Shown piece after piece: positions 1 through 12,459 of a stretch of DNA of 64,000 nucleotides. A program made the translations under genes and the position numbers. Numbering within the stretch: position 1 is the stretch's first letter; the number at the start of each line of letters is the position of its first letter. The stretch comes from Enoplolaimus lenunculus. Its lineage: Eukaryota > Nematoda > Enoplea > Enoplida > Thoracostomopsidae. The stretch is taken from the NCBI GenBank assembly GCA_030248215.1, contig JASANG010003825.1:62001-126000 (forward strand). Reading direction: 5' to 3'. The notes under the pieces are model-generated. The model did no database searches. It was not told where the DNA came from and saw nothing but the letters and a program-made list of their open reading frames with translations.

Positions 1-441
1 AATATCCTTTTTTCGTGGTCATTATATGGATCAGTATCAGTTACCGTTATTTTTGCTATCCGTTGACAAGGTGAACAAACAGCCAAACTCCCGGTGTAAA
101 CGGATAGCAAAAATAACGGAAACGGGTAGTGATCAAAATAAAGAAAACTGAAACGGAAAATGGATATTGAAGTATGAAGATTCAAAAATGTTATTTTTAC
201 CAACACAATTGGTGCGGGCAAATATTCACCGGTGTTTTAATAATTTTAAAGAAAAATGGTAGATACATCGAACTTAATGAAGTCCGAAATTTTTATTTCA
301 TTTAGAACAGTTGCACAATATCTGTAACGAAAAATTGCGAGCTATATATATACGTGGATCTGTAACTAATTTTGAACGTAAAAAAGCGGAGTTTCCGTGA
401 TCCTATAACGAAAACGGAAACGGATATCTGGTTACACCCTG
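1..441. repeat. Dispersed MITE-like element, first copy
   Basis: Noncoding. It contains a perfect 21-bp inverted repeat (44-64 against 99-119, core AACGGATAGC). It ends with the words GGAAACGG, then ATATCTGGTTACACCC. Near-homologous sequence recurs at 9409-9664 and 20425-20735, each ending in a GGATATCCG-type word followed by TTACACC or TCACACC. I infer a dispersed nonautonomous element; the left end is cut by the window edge and no target duplication can be checked. Confidence 0.5.
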
Positions 442-769
442 GACCAAGTTATTAATTCCGTTGTCTGGACGTGGACGTGTTCGCGTACATTTGAGAACTT
501 GAGAATATACTGTGATTTGGGTGCCGCCTTACGGAAGGATTCTTGCCCGCAAAATGGATGTTTAATACATTTCGTAAAAAAATTTTGTACAACCTTTTGC
601 GTAGCAACATTAATTCTACAAATGACCAGCTTTTTCGGCTGTGCTTTTAAACATTTCTATAAGAATTTTTTAGCGCTTTTTGAGTTTTTGTACTCTTTCG
701 TAAGAAAATTACAGAAAACCGTTTTTCAGCTGTTTTTTAATGTCCAACACATCTTTGAGCCATCATAAC

Positions 770-901
770 GAGCCCGTAGCCAAGTGGGGGTGGGCTGGAA
801 AATTGTTGTCTCATAGAAAGTTTGCAACCTTGCTTGTAAGTCGTTGGATACCCCTTCTGAAAAAGTTTTAGCTCCCCGGAGCAAGGTAAACTGGCTACGG
901 A
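770..901. repeat. hAT-like MITE, CCCGTAGCCA-ended copy
   Basis: The left end reads GAGCCCGTAGCC and the right end reads CTGGCTACGG, an inverted pair. A related copy at 33952-34114 has the same ends and a perfect 8-bp target duplication, so the family is hAT-like. This copy has no clean duplication. Confidence 0.5.
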
Positions 902-1456
902 ACTGCCTCATCAGCGCTATTTTAGTCCCTAATAGCACCGTAATCTAAAAGTTAATGCCGACTGCAGTATTCTTCCATACGACACTGATATGCGACACCT
1001 ATTATTTGTAGTGATAGTACATTTTAGATTTTGTCAGCAAAAAGTTTTTAATAAACTTCAAATATGAACTGCAAGTTAAATCTGTTAAAATTTTACTTTG
1101 GTTGTTGTTGTTGTCTTATGCAAACACTGTCATTTATCATATATTTGCGTACAACACCACTTCTGGTCACGGGCTCCGGTAGAGATAAACAAAGGGTGCA
1201 TACGTACCCTTTGGATTTTGTAAGCAGTTTTTGTATACGTACATGTAAAAAGTAAAGAAAATCGGAAAATTGACTGCTGTCGTAGCCCATGTAAAGTTTT
1301 TTCTAATGGACTCCACTTGTACATCAGGATCTAATATCTTCTGGCGATGCCTATGTTTCTGGTTTTTATTTGCAGATAAAACGCGACGTGACCTAATTCA
1401 CAAATAGCAGATTCAGCTAGTTTTTGGTTAATATCGTGCAGAGCTATAAGAAGTTC

Positions 1457-1653
1457 ATCCAATGTTACTTTAAGGGGCGTAACCGTAGATTAAGCGCATT
1501 CTTAAGCCTAAGCCTAAGCGTTGCAAAAATGAGTTTCTAAGCCTAATCCTAAGCCAAAGCCTAAACCTAACCAAAAAAATGTAATCTATAATCTAAACCT
1601 ACTCTTTTATGGACCCACGAGAAACCTGGACGTCCCTTAAAGTAACATGGGCC
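1457..1653. mobile_element. hAT-like MITE with TTAGGC-type internal repeats
   Basis: Ends are CCAATGTTACTTTAAGG and CCTTAAAGTAACATGG. They are flanked by near-identical 8-bp repeats (AGAAGTTC 1449-1456, AGCAGTTC 1654-1661; 7 of 8 match). The interior has runs of CTAAGC/CCTAAG hexamers (TTAGGC on the other strand). It belongs to the same family as 7292, 11012, 19136 and 32197. No coding capacity. Confidence 0.75.
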
Positions 1654-1661
1654 AGCAGTTC

Positions 1662-2334
1662 AATAGGAAGCAAGAGTATAATTAAATAATGTATTTAAAG
1701 AATTAATAATTGTTCTTTTGAGGACTTTATTCGTCGTACAATGCAGTACGCGTTAAAGTTTTCAACTTTTTGAAACAATTTTGTAAACCTTTTGAAAATT
1801 AGAAATTTGGAATCTAACAAAAAAACCAAAATAGTAAGGTAAACTTCAAACGCAGGTTTAACGACACATTTTGGGTTATATTAAGACCCGCAGTTATGGA
1901 CTAGGATCCTCCGGTTGACTTGTGAAATGGAGAACTTCTAGTAGAGTAGCATAATTTTAAGGCTTAATAAAAACTGAAAACCCGCAAACTTTTTCCTGAT
2001 TCATGTTGAAAGTTTTGGTTTTCATAAACTGATTATATATAATACTATAACATTGAAGAAGATTAGGAATTGCGCAGAAGACGCAAAAAAAATTTTGAAC
2101 GCGCACATGGGTCAAAGGTGCCCAGGTCCGCCCCTAAAAAGAACAGAAAGGTCGTATCTCCGGTGCGGAGTTAAATTAGCATTAAGCCGTATTCACTAAA
2201 TTTTAAACATTTGTAAACGTTTTTTTATATTTTTATAAATAAGAATGAATATAATATTAAAAGAAAATTAGCATAAACCAAAACGTTTCGCTCAACGCTG
2301 TTCAATTTCTGACATCCTTGCATACGGTGCAGTA
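1662..2334. other. Spacer upstream of SARDH, no gene seen
   Basis: AT-rich sequence leading to the SARDH start codon. I see no ORF with exon-like character, no clear TATA element and no recognised repeat. Any SARDH promoter or 5' UTR should lie here. Confidence 0.4.
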
Positions 2335-5300
2335 ATGCTTCCACCATCTTTATTGCAATTGCGGCATGTGCATAATCAGGTTCGCGGCAGAAAACTTGTT
2401 GTGGAATGCAAAAGGTAAGCTGGTGTGTCTATACCCGTATACTCAAATGTGTGCAGAAAGTCTAAGCATAATTTAATCGTTAGCTCAACGGTGGCACGAT
2501 ACTTGTCGAGCGGTGTCGTCCGTCACAGTCCGTCATCATACGGTATCGTACGTCAGTAATTCATGTACGATACCGTATGATGACGTATGGTGACAGACGG
2601 CGCCGGGCCGTGATAGACGACACCGGACCGCGATGGACGGCGCCGGACGTCATCAAAAGTATGACGCCACTCTAAATCGTCACGTTTAAGTTACATATGC
2701 CAATATCGGAATACTTCAAGAGTAACGGAAGGAGCGTGCAAGAGCCTACAAATGTTTACCCCTTATGTGGTGTATATTTTTCGATTAATACTTAACTTAT
2801 CGTTCCTGTAGCTTTTCTGACACACCATCAATTACAGAATTTTTAATTGCAGGTTTTTGGTTTTCAGATTATTCTCGGCGTCGTCGACTTCCGATCAAGG
2901 TGCAGCTCAACTACCTGCAGAATGCGACGCTGTTGTTATTGGCGGCGGCAGTATCGGATGCAGCACTTTGTATCATTTAACAAAAATGGGTGTCAAAAAC
3001 CCGATTTTGCTAGAACGACACAAACTCACGTCAGGCACCACTTGGCATACTGCAGGTAACTGGTACTTGTTTATTTTCTTCCCATATTAGTATTAATGTA
3101 ATAGAAGGCAACAGTCCCCTCCACAGTGGTGTTGGTAGGCTTACAGACTTTTCAACTATTTTAATGGTGTGTGGCGTCGTCTAGGGACACGTCCGTCGCC
3201 TGTCGGTTTCGTCTGGTGTCAATCGGTGTTGTCCGTCGTCGTCCGGTATCATTCAGCGTCGTCCGGTGCTGTTCGGTGTCCTCCAGTGTTGTCCGGCATC
3301 TTCCGGCGTCGTCCGGCACCAAATGAAGGCCATCCGATGTCGCGTAGTGCGTCCAGGGTTGTCCGTTGCCGTCCGGCATCGTTCGGCACTATACCGTAAC
3401 GCACGCGGTTTGTCGCGCGGCGCAAGGTGATACGTCACTTCAACTGATCAGCGAGAGCACTACGTCTTGATTCTATGGTCCACGAGACATTAAATTATAA
3501 ACGATACAAGATTGACACGGAGTGTACCTTTTACAGATCGGAGTAGAACGCAGTATATTCACCCGGTAAAAACTTTTCATTATTAAATTGTTTTGTTTTC
3601 CGTTTTTAAATTATTTGAAATTCGACATTAATAGATTCAGAGACATTTTTCAGGACTGTTATGGCGTTTAGTACCGGATGATATCATTATACAACTCGCT
3701 GCGTACACTCGTGATCTCAACCGAAAAGTATTGCCCGAAGAGACCGGGATGGACACCGGTTGGATTGAAAATGGTGGATTATTTATTGCATCGACAAAAG
3801 AACGACTAGACGAATACCAACGGCTGATGAGTTTGGGCAAAGTATTCGGTATCGAAAGTCGAGTTCTAAGCCCAGCAGAAACGCTAGAAATATACCCGAT
3901 TATGAACGTCAACGATGTTTATGGAACGCTTTTTAGCCCTGGAGATGGTACTATGGACCCCACTGGATGGTGTAACGCGCTAACGAGGGCAGCGAAATCA
4001 GTCGGAGGTGCACAAGTATTTGAAAATACCCCTGTTACCGATATCATAATGGAACCGGATCCGGTGTTTAATTACAAAAAAGTTACAGGAGTTGTTACTC
4101 CAGCTGGAATGGTAAAAACAAGACAAGTATTTGTCCTGACCGGTTTATGGGGCGTTGGCATGATGAAAAAACTAGGCATTGACGCGCCTACCATGCCTGC
4201 AAAACACGCGTACGTAATCATGGATAAAGTTGAAGGAGCGAAAAATTTGCCAAACATACGCGATCATGACTCGAGCATTTACATTCGGCTACAAGGCGAC
4301 GCTCTCGCAGTAGGCGGTTACGAACCGAATCCCGCATTTTGGACCGATATCAGGGACGATTTTGCGTTTGGGCTGTTCAATTTGAACTGGGACAACTATG
4401 GACGACATTTCGAAGCAGCGATTAATCGAATTCCTGTCCTTGAAGGGGTCGGAGCTAAATCTGAAGTATGTGGTCCGATGTCGTTTTCAGTTGATCACAA
4501 GCCAATTATGGGCAACTTGCCTGGAATGCGCGGTATAATGCTTGGATTCGGATTTGAGCTGGGCATGATGGCTGGTGGTGGACTTGGCCGAGAGCTTGCC
4601 ACGTGGGCGCTTAAGGGTCGGCCTGATTTGCATATGTTCAATTTTGACATCAATCGATTTGCGCCGTCGTACCGTGGCAACCGTGAATGGTTACATACTC
4701 GTATTCACGAAGGTGTGTTAACTATGTACAAACCTGTATTTGCTCATGACGAAAACATGTCAGGTCGTAATTTGCGGCTATCACCGTTTCATTCACAAAT
4801 GCAAGCCGCTGGAGCGTTTTTTGAGTCACGACACGGCTGGGAACGGCCTGGTTGGTTCGCCGCGGACGGTAGTCCATCACCAGTGCTGCCTTACGATTGG
4901 TACGGTGCATATCCTGACAAAGGTCCTCGGCATGAAAATTATCTTTATCGAGATCGAAACGCATTCGACGCAAGTTTTGATTGGCCAACACATTTTGATG
5001 TAATCGCTGCAGAAGCGCTGGCGTGCCGTAATGAAGTAGCCGTATTTGATATGTCATATTTTGGCAAATATAACCTGACTGGGCCAGACGCTCAACAAGC
5101 AATTGATTGGTTAGTTTCAAACGATGTTCGCGGTCCCAAAGCAGGCACCACTGTATATACTGTCATGTTAAACAACGCTGCGGGTATTGAAGCTGATTTA
5201 ACGGTATCAATAATAGAAAAGTCTGATAGCGGGGCCCCGGTTCTGCCTGTAAACCCGAGAGAGGTATCTAAGCATGGAGAACGAGGATTTTATATAGCAG

Positions 5301-8300
5301 TTGGTGGAATTATTAACGAACATTGTCGTAGACACATTCTGGAAACATTTGAAGACAAGCGGTTTAACGTATCACTTCAAGACGTTACTGAAGATATTGG
5401 AATCCTGAGCGTCCAGGGACCAAACAGCCGAGTGGTTGTTGGATCTATGATTGATCCTGAGTTTGCTCGAGCCAACGGTGCCAGTGATGGGAAATTGTAC
5501 TTTTCAAACGAAAATTTTCCGTTCGGAGCAAATCGGTTGATTAGATTGAAAAATGGATCGTGGGTACGAGCGTTGCGAGTTTCGTTTGTTGGCGAAATGG
5601 GATGGGAACTTCACATTCCGGCGTCCGATGCGCAAGGTGTTCACAAGTTATTGTGGGACGTCGGTTCGAAACATGGATTAAAGAACGCAGGTGAGAAACT
5701 TCAGTCTATCGGGAAAGTATTAATTGCTAGAAAATTTAATGTCTGTATTCTCAAATTTCTGTAGCATCTATCAGCAGTTGGTGATAGGTCTTGCAACTTT
5801 TGAAAAATTAGATGTTAAGGTTCGAATATTTTCTTATGTTTTGAACTTGATCTGCTTTACCTCTGTGCAAATTTGTAGATTAACAACGGCCGCCATTCGC
5901 TTGTTTAAAAACTATTTACTACTGACGACAAGTCCCGTAGACAGCCTTGAGAATACGGCTCAAAAGCTTAACGCACATCAAATTGAAACTACTGTCGTGA
6001 AGTATTTTGGCGTTGAGTGTTGCAAAAATGTTTAAAATGCAACAAATCAATAATCGGGAACAGACAACGATACCAACAGTTTAATAGACGCAATAAGTTG
6101 ATTTTGCGTATAATAATTTTGCCTATAATGATTTTAGTTCACAGCACAAACTAAAATAAAATCTTCCCTTTTTGATAGGTTCCCAGAACGTTGCTACAAT
6201 GCATTTTAAGCGACTCCAACAATTTAAATGTGCAAGTCACGTAGAAAGTTATTGGCGCTATAACCTGGGACGGTGACATTTGTTTTCGCTAGCAGTTTAA
6301 ATTGAAGGTTTACCATTCGTCACCGTTCGGCGCCGTGCGTCACCGTCAGTCACTACATGGGATCCCACGTGAGTTATTTGTGTACAATACCGCACAGTGA
6401 CGGACGGCGCCGTACTGTGACGGACGGCGGTGTACGGGTGACGCACGGTGACGGACGGCGCCGTACTGTGACAGACGGCGGTGTACGGGTGACGCACGGT
6501 GACGGACGGCGCCGTACTGTGACAGACGGCGGTGTACGGGTGACGCACGGTGACGGACGGCGCCGTACTGTGACAGACGGCGGTGTACGGGTGACGCACG
6601 GTGACGGACGGCGCCGTACTGTGACAGACGGCGGTGTACGGGTGACGCACGGTGACGGACGGCGCCGTACTGTGACAGACGGCGGCGTACGGGTGACGTA
6701 CGGTGACGGACGGCGCCGTACAGTGACGGACGGCGGTGTACGGGTGACGCACGGTGACGGACGCCGCCCTACGGGTGTCGTACGGCGCTGGGTGGTACCA
6801 TGTGGGTGGCGGACAACGCCGCACATCAACAAAAGTATAGCGCAACCCTCAAACTGCTGAAACATCTGTGCCGCGTACATATTAATTAGTTACGCTTGCG
6901 AATATTGCCTCATGTCCAAAATTGAAGTTGCTAGTTGGGTTATATGCTAGTATTGCGCTTTCATGCAGCCAATCAGTTTTCCACTCAAAATACGATTGCC
7001 CAATGACACCTTACTACTCTACTACGTTGAGAGTACAACTGCAGTTTTCACTGTTTGTTGAACTGCATGTGAGGGGCTTCGCTCAACGAGGCCACATCGA
7101 AGGTCATTTTTGATTAGGATAGGCAAATTTTTATTTTACAACTTTGCAGATAAGGCTAAAGCAAGCAAGTCAAACTGTTTTGAAGTTTAAAGAAGTTTTT
7201 TTACAATTTTAAAATCAACAGCATCAAATCAATACATAAACGTGTAAATCGCTTACGAAAACTCTGAGATAAGTGTACTAGATCGATAACATCTTTGGCC
7301 AATGTTACTTTGAGGGGCGTAACAATAGATTAAGCGTATTCCTAAGGCTAAGCCTAAGCCTTAGCGTTGCAAAAATGAGTTCCTAAGCCTAAACCTAAGC
7401 CTAAGCAAAATATGTAATCTAAAATCTAAACCCACTCATTCATGGCGTAACAATAGATTAAGCGTATTCCTAAGCCTCAGCCTAAGCCTTAGCGTTGCAA
7501 AAATGAGTTCCTAAGCCTAAGCCTAAGCAAAAAAATGTAATCTAATATCTAAACCCACTCATTCATATACCCACCAGAAACCTGGACAACCCTTAAAGTT
7601 ACATGATCCATATCGTTTGTAGGATTTCGAGCAATGGAGGCGTTGAGCGTTGAAAAAGGATATCGCTTTTGGAACGGTGATATTAGACATTCAGATACAC
7701 CGCTCGAAGCTGCAATGATGTATACGTGTAAACTTAAAACAGACCAACAATTCCTGGGGCGACAAGCATTAGAAGAACGCAAAAAGCACGGACCGCGGCA
7801 GAGAATTGCATTCGTTGCTGTTGACAAGTATGTTTATGTTGACCTAACAGAATGATACGTGTCGCGGCTACCACCGCCACCATTTGACTCGTGAGGCTCG
7901 GGTACCTGTATGGCGCAGAACAAAACCAATTAGCCTCACCGCCACCATTTCACTCGTGAGGCTCGGGTACCTGTATGGCGCAGGGCAAAACCAATTAGCC
8001 CCACCGCCACCATTTCACTCGTGAGGCTCGGGCACCTGTATGGCGCCAGGACAAAACCAATCAGCCATGCGATTTTGCACAATTTAGCGCCTTCGGTGCA
8101 ATTCAGGTTAACCATTCTAACGTTTGTGCGCTAAAATTAACTGCTACATCCTTTGATGATAGTTGGCAAAGTGGCAATGTTTTGCAAGTTTGGGGCTCAG
8201 AAGCCCTTGCCTGGGCACTGATAGCGATGCCCGGTTGGTGGCTTTGCTATGTAATGTGTGTGCAACAGATGTTGCGAAAAAATGTCACATAAAAGTACAC

Positions 8301-9840
8301 CAATACCTCCAAGACTGCATGGCAACGGCGTATTGGTTTTCTACTTTAGTCTATTATAGTTGCGTTGTTTCTTAAATTTCAAATGAATGTACCAAATTTT
8401 GATTTTATTGTTAAAACTGAATTAGGGTTTTCTCTAAAATGGTTATTCAAAAATGTGTCTGGCGGTCCTGTTTCAGACACGTTCCGCTGTTGGGAATGGA
8501 ATGTGTACATCGGGACAACGTTCCAGTAGGATTTATTCGACGAGCAGAATACGGGCACATTTTGAAAAAGCCTATTGGCTACGCGTACTTATCGCGACCT
8601 GATGGTGAAAAAGTAACAGCGGATTGGATTAGGTAAGACGGCTTTAAAGAGGCTAGGTTTACTTTGTTTCTTTACCAATCAAGAACCGGTGATGATTCTA
8701 GACAAGTGTGTAACTTGGGACTGGCACACGAGAACAGAACTGACTGAGGTGTTGTCGACACTCCTAAACATATACAAGGGTGTCGCGGACACTTGTAGAA
8801 ACCTATCGAAACTAAAGTTTCATGTAGAATTTAAAACGTTTAATCCGAAAAATGCGCTGGTTTCTCTCTCGCTTCGCTTATGAGGTTCTTTAACCTCCTT
8901 TGCATGTCTTTTGATTCATGCCTGCCTGCCCCAAATCAGATAGCTTGGTCGATTTCGTGGCGCATTGTTACTGGGGTTAGCGAGCTGTGCCAACGATTGA
9001 CACCCGTAGAAAAATAGCTCTCGCGTTTCTGACTTTCGATGGACCGAAACGCAATGAGGTGAAGTTGCATGTTAGCCAAGGGCTGATCTTAGGGGATTTA
9101 GAAATCGAATCCTTCATGAGCCACGGAAAATCAAAAATTGGCCTCATGATTATGCTAATATTGCATCTGCCTTTTCGGTCGCTTCACTTGTGAGTTTTTC
9201 ATCCACGCTTGGAAGTTTATGTAAAAATAACAAAAAAACCCTGCTGAAATTGTCATTTTTGAAAGGGTGGCGTCAGGGAGGGCAGGATGCTCGGTCAACT
9301 TCTTCTCTGACCGCCGAGGAATCCGAGATCCTCTCGGATGTTATCGTTCCAGTATACATCTATGTCTCGCTGCAACGTAAGTAGGCACCGGACCAGAGAC
9401 AATTGAATATATAGTCATTAACTAATACTAGTTTCAATATCATCTTCAAAATTGATAGTTTTAAAAAGAAACTGAAAACAGATTCAAAAATGTTTTATTT
9501 TTTAAAGAAAAAACAACGGATGCACCGAAATTTTTGCAATGAAAAACTGTGAAATATATACGTAACATAAAAATAACGAAATTTCCAATGTTTCTATAAG
9601 CAACGGAAACAAAAACGGGAACGAAGAAGGATTTTTAGCGGAAACGGATATCCGGTCACACCCGGTCCAGTCTTAAATAACCAAAAGCCGTATGCCTTGG
9701 AGAAGACATGTGTTTTTGTGTTTTATTTCAGAAGTGGCTCTTATGAAGTCGAAAGAATGGGTGTTCGTATGCCAGCGCAAGTGCATCTAAAATCAACCTT
9801 CGATCCGGACAATCGCAGACTGAAAGGAGATTATGACTAA
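2335..9840 (+). CDS. SARDH: Sarcosine dehydrogenase, mitochondrial, six exons
   Basis: Oxidative demethylation of sarcosine to glycine in the mitochondrial matrix, with FAD and tetrahydrofolate. Exons: 2335-2414, 2868-3055, 3654-5690, 7623-7827, 8477-8632, 9732-9840. Phases agree at every junction and give 924 residues, close to the usual length of about 918. Exon 1 encodes 26 residues rich in Arg, His and Lys without acidic residues until its end, a typical matrix presequence. Residues 52-57 are GGGSIG (FAD Rossmann loop). His87 in TTWHTAG is the expected covalent FAD attachment site. Exon 3 holds the rest of the oxidase domain, then HGWERPGWF and the start of the aminomethyltransferase-like folate domain; exons 4-6 complete it, ending near [12 protein letters not shown]. 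The oxidase motif usually read as NxAGxW is VLTGLW here. DMGDH is the alternative, but alignment by eye favours SARDH throughout. The start is chosen because its exon joins exon 2 in phase. Confidence 0.93.
2470..2655. repeat. GC-rich CGTCCGTCAC repeat in SARDH intron 1
   Basis: A partly self-complementary GC-rich block in an AT-rich intron: CGTCCGTCACAGTCCGTC on the left and GGTGACAGACGGCGCC on the right, around ATACGGTATCGTACG. It is related to blocks in intron 2 (3165-3400) and intron 3 (6310-6800). Confidence 0.6.
3165..3400. repeat. GC-rich CGTCCGGTGT repeat in SARDH intron 2
   Basis: About twenty degenerate copies of a roughly 10-bp word of the type CGTCCGGTRT run through intron 2. Both strands give open frames by composition only. 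It shares words with the intron 1 and intron 3 blocks and probably derives from one expanding element family. Confidence 0.6.
6310..6800. repeat. 51-bp minisatellite in SARDH intron 3
   Basis: About seven copies of a 51-bp unit (one segment is GGTGACGGACGGCGCCGTAC). Because 51 is a multiple of three, both strands show long open frames with a 17-residue periodic protein; I read these as artefacts of the repeat. A reverse-complement arm (CGTCACCGTTCGGCGCC, near 6320) precedes the array, so it looks like a foldback element with internal expansion. Confidence 0.85.
7292..7603. mobile_element. TTAGGC-type hAT-like MITE with internal duplication, SARDH intron 3
   Basis: Left end GGCCAATGTTACTTTGAGG, right end CCTTAAAGTTACATGATC. 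The segment from GGCGTAACAATAGATTAAGC to the AACCCACTCATTCAT word is present twice in tandem. The right end stops about 19 bp before SARDH exon 4 begins at 7623. Confidence 0.75.
7872..8068. repeat. Three tandem 65-bp repeats in SARDH intron 4
   Basis: Three near-identical 65-bp units, with the shared word GCCACCATTT starting at 7876, 7941 and 8006. Each includes ACTCGTGAGGCTCGGG and CAAAACCAAT. They begin shortly after the exon 4 donor. Noncoding. Confidence 0.8.
9409..9664. repeat. MITE copy in SARDH intron 5
   Basis: Homologous to 1-441 and 20425-20735. It shares TTCAAAAATGTTTTATTTTT and ends with AACGGATATCCGGTCACACC. The exon 6 acceptor follows about 67 bp downstream. Confidence 0.55.
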
Positions 9841-11003
9841 AAATACATGACTTGTGTTTGTTTTCGAATCTGTTCATGTGAGTCCCTTCTGAGTTGAAAA
9901 GTGTGATCTATGTGTGTAGTACTTATCACAAGTTGGTGATACATTTATTAGTTTACAATGAATGAATGGTCAGCGTTAGAACTTACAATTTCGCACAACT
10001 TCGACGTTTAACATAATGTTTTGCTAAAATGTAATTTGAGATTCGCAGCGGCTGAACTTAGAGATTGTTTGATGACCTGGTCATAACTGGTAATAGGTGC
10101 TATGCAACGCTGAGAATATAGTTCATAAACGTAAATATAACATTAGAAACTATACTCAAGAAGAACCACAAGGCGTAAAAATATAAAAGTTGTGAAACTT
10201 TTGAATGTCCAAGTTTCATCAATTTAAAACAAAACTATTTGCCGCTCCAAACGTGACTTAACTTCTGTTAATGAAATTAATACATAAAGTGCGTCTGGTG
10301 TCTGCTTTTACATTGTTCGCAAACTTCATTTCCTTGTTCTGGTTCTCCTATGGACTCATCGGTTCCAAGACAAACGGTTTACATGTACACAATGATAATC
10401 AGAACAGGTCCATTTTACTTCCACACTACTGCTTATTATTTTCCTAAACATAAACTAAGGCTTAGGCTTAGTTTGTGGTCCTGTTTGGATGCCAACGATG
10501 ATACAATTATAAGATGAATCTAGGGTAATTTTTGCATCCATTCACTTCAGAAGCCCCCTACAAAACTATTGTTTTCCGCTTGCTTGCTCCATGACAAGGA
10601 AGAAAGTTTACCATATTTTATTAGCAATAAAGTTATCGATAGCATAAAAGAGAACAGAGATTGCTGAAACTGTTCGGGCACGTTTACCCAATACAATGTC
10701 TGTAGCGAAATACATTGCAAGTACTGATATCACACAAAATGTTGACGTAAAGGCCACCTTTCGAAAAGAGGGTTAGCCTAATCGCCTTACGGACCCTCTG
10801 CTTTGTCTGCACAGCGGCATATCTTGAAAATAATGCTGGAAACTCTATAAATTTGCACCATAGTGAATTATAATGTGACTTTATTAGAAATTAGTAACTA
10901 TTGCTAAAGAACTGAGTTTATCGAAGACAATTACCGAGGTGTAAAAATAATTCTAAATGTTGTTTGTAAAACAACCTTGTGAATAATCTTGTGTATTCTC
11001 AAA
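9841..11003. other. Intergenic spacer after SARDH
   Basis: No gene seen. An AATAAA at 10626-10631 is the first good polyadenylation hexamer on the + strand after the SARDH stop, but about 790 bp downstream, so its use is uncertain. A short TTAGGC-type remnant lies near 10445-10490. Confidence 0.35.
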
Positions 11004-11011
11004 CAAAAATG

Positions 11012-11194
11012 AGCCCATTTTACTTTTAGGGGCGTCCAGGTTTCTGGTGGGTCTGTAAAAGCCTAGGTTTAGATTCTAGATTACATTTTTTCTTAGGCTT
11101 AGGCTTGGGAACACACTTTTGCAACGCTTAGGTTAAGGCTTATGCTTAGCAATACGCTTAATCTGCTGTTTCGCCCATAAAGGTAACATTTGTC
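11012..11194. mobile_element. TTAGGC-type hAT-like MITE with perfect target duplication
   Basis: Flanked by identical 8-bp CAAAAATG (11004-11011 and 11195-11202). Ends are AGCCCATTTTACTTTTAGG and AAAGGTAACATTTGTC. The interior has TTAGGC-like runs in the opposite orientation to the copy at 1457. Confidence 0.85.
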
Positions 11195-11436
11195 CAAAAA
11201 TGTATGTGTTGAAAATGTGTAACAACGTGGCTGGATCCCCGCTTGTTGTAATACTGCTACGAGAATTTAGTCCTCTTTTGGTTTAGAATGGACGCAGCGT
11301 TTGAATTTCAACACAAGCGTTAGCTCTGTAATTCCATGAAACGTCCTGTTTAGAATACAGATACACGAATTTTTCCAAGTTTGAATACGAATAGCATGGC
11401 ATTGTGCGCAATAATAGAGTGCTTTATACTGCAAAT

Positions 11437-11475
11437 GTTTGTTTGTTTGTTTGTTTGTTTGTTTGTTTGTTTGTT
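11437..11475. repeat. (TTTG)n microsatellite
   Basis: About ten uninterrupted GTTT units. Overlapping open frames are a by-product of the repeat. Confidence 0.95.
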
Positions 11476-12459
11476 GGACAGTGTATTTTCATGGTTTTTT
11501 TGTTTGAATCCACTTGTAACCGCGTCCATTTTACTTGTAACCGATTTACTTACAAGGAATCTTACTTTGTAAACGAGGCGAGGTGTTCTGTTGGTTCGGC
11601 ATGATATTTTTCATAAACGAACATTTGTTATGAAGTTAGGCGCAGCATGTATTATAACCCAGAAAACATAACCAAGCCTGCGTTTTTATGTTCATTGATC
11701 GCCATTAAGGTTGAAATTTTGCTAGTATGGTATAAATGCTTTCATGGAGCCAATGTGAAATTCCACACGGCGTCAAACGATGTATCGATCAAACATAAAC
11801 CAAACTTAGACACATTGCTTTCGGCATTGGTTATTAAAAAATGTAAAAGTATTTTCACACCTACCAGGAAGACAAAGCTATTAATAACGACAAACAATCA
11901 ATTTTTTAATATATTTCACATCAACTTACAAATTTAAAGCGAAGACCAAAACCGTTTGCATATTTTCTGCTAGTCGACGTCTGTACGAAATGCGTATCTT
12001 TTACTGCTAGTCGGTGTTTGTTCAAAATGGTCAAGTGTTCGGCTAGTAGCCGTTTGTGCCACAGTGCTCCATATCTGGGCATATTTTGCTTGTTTGGACT
12101 TTTTACAAAAAGGACAAACACCCTAAATTTAAACACATTGAAAATCTTATATTTAGAAATGAATACTATCGAACAATCTAAAGTCATGCATTGTTTTTGG
12201 CAACATATGTTTTTATTCGTGACATCGCCTTAAAACCAAGTGGATCATAGATGGCTGTTAGCACGATAGCTCGTTTACATGCGAATGTATAACCATATTG
12301 CGAAAATAATGTAAAAGTACTAGGCAAAACTTTTAAAATACTACGTGACGCCACAGTGATTATGTACTAATTTTCGGGTTTAACCATTCAGCAGTTGCTA
12401 TTAAGTGATCATCAGCTTTAAAACCACAGCAGACGTGTTGTCAAGCATTCCATGGGTGT
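11476..12459. other. Intergenic spacer
   Basis: AT-rich, with several short open frames on both strands but no recognised domain, splice structure or repeat. Confidence 0.4.

Noticed and set aside
6297-6880. Overlapping open frames of 167-182 codons on both strands
   Set aside because: They are produced by a 51-bp tandem repeat whose length is a multiple of three; both strands are open and the proteins are purely periodic.
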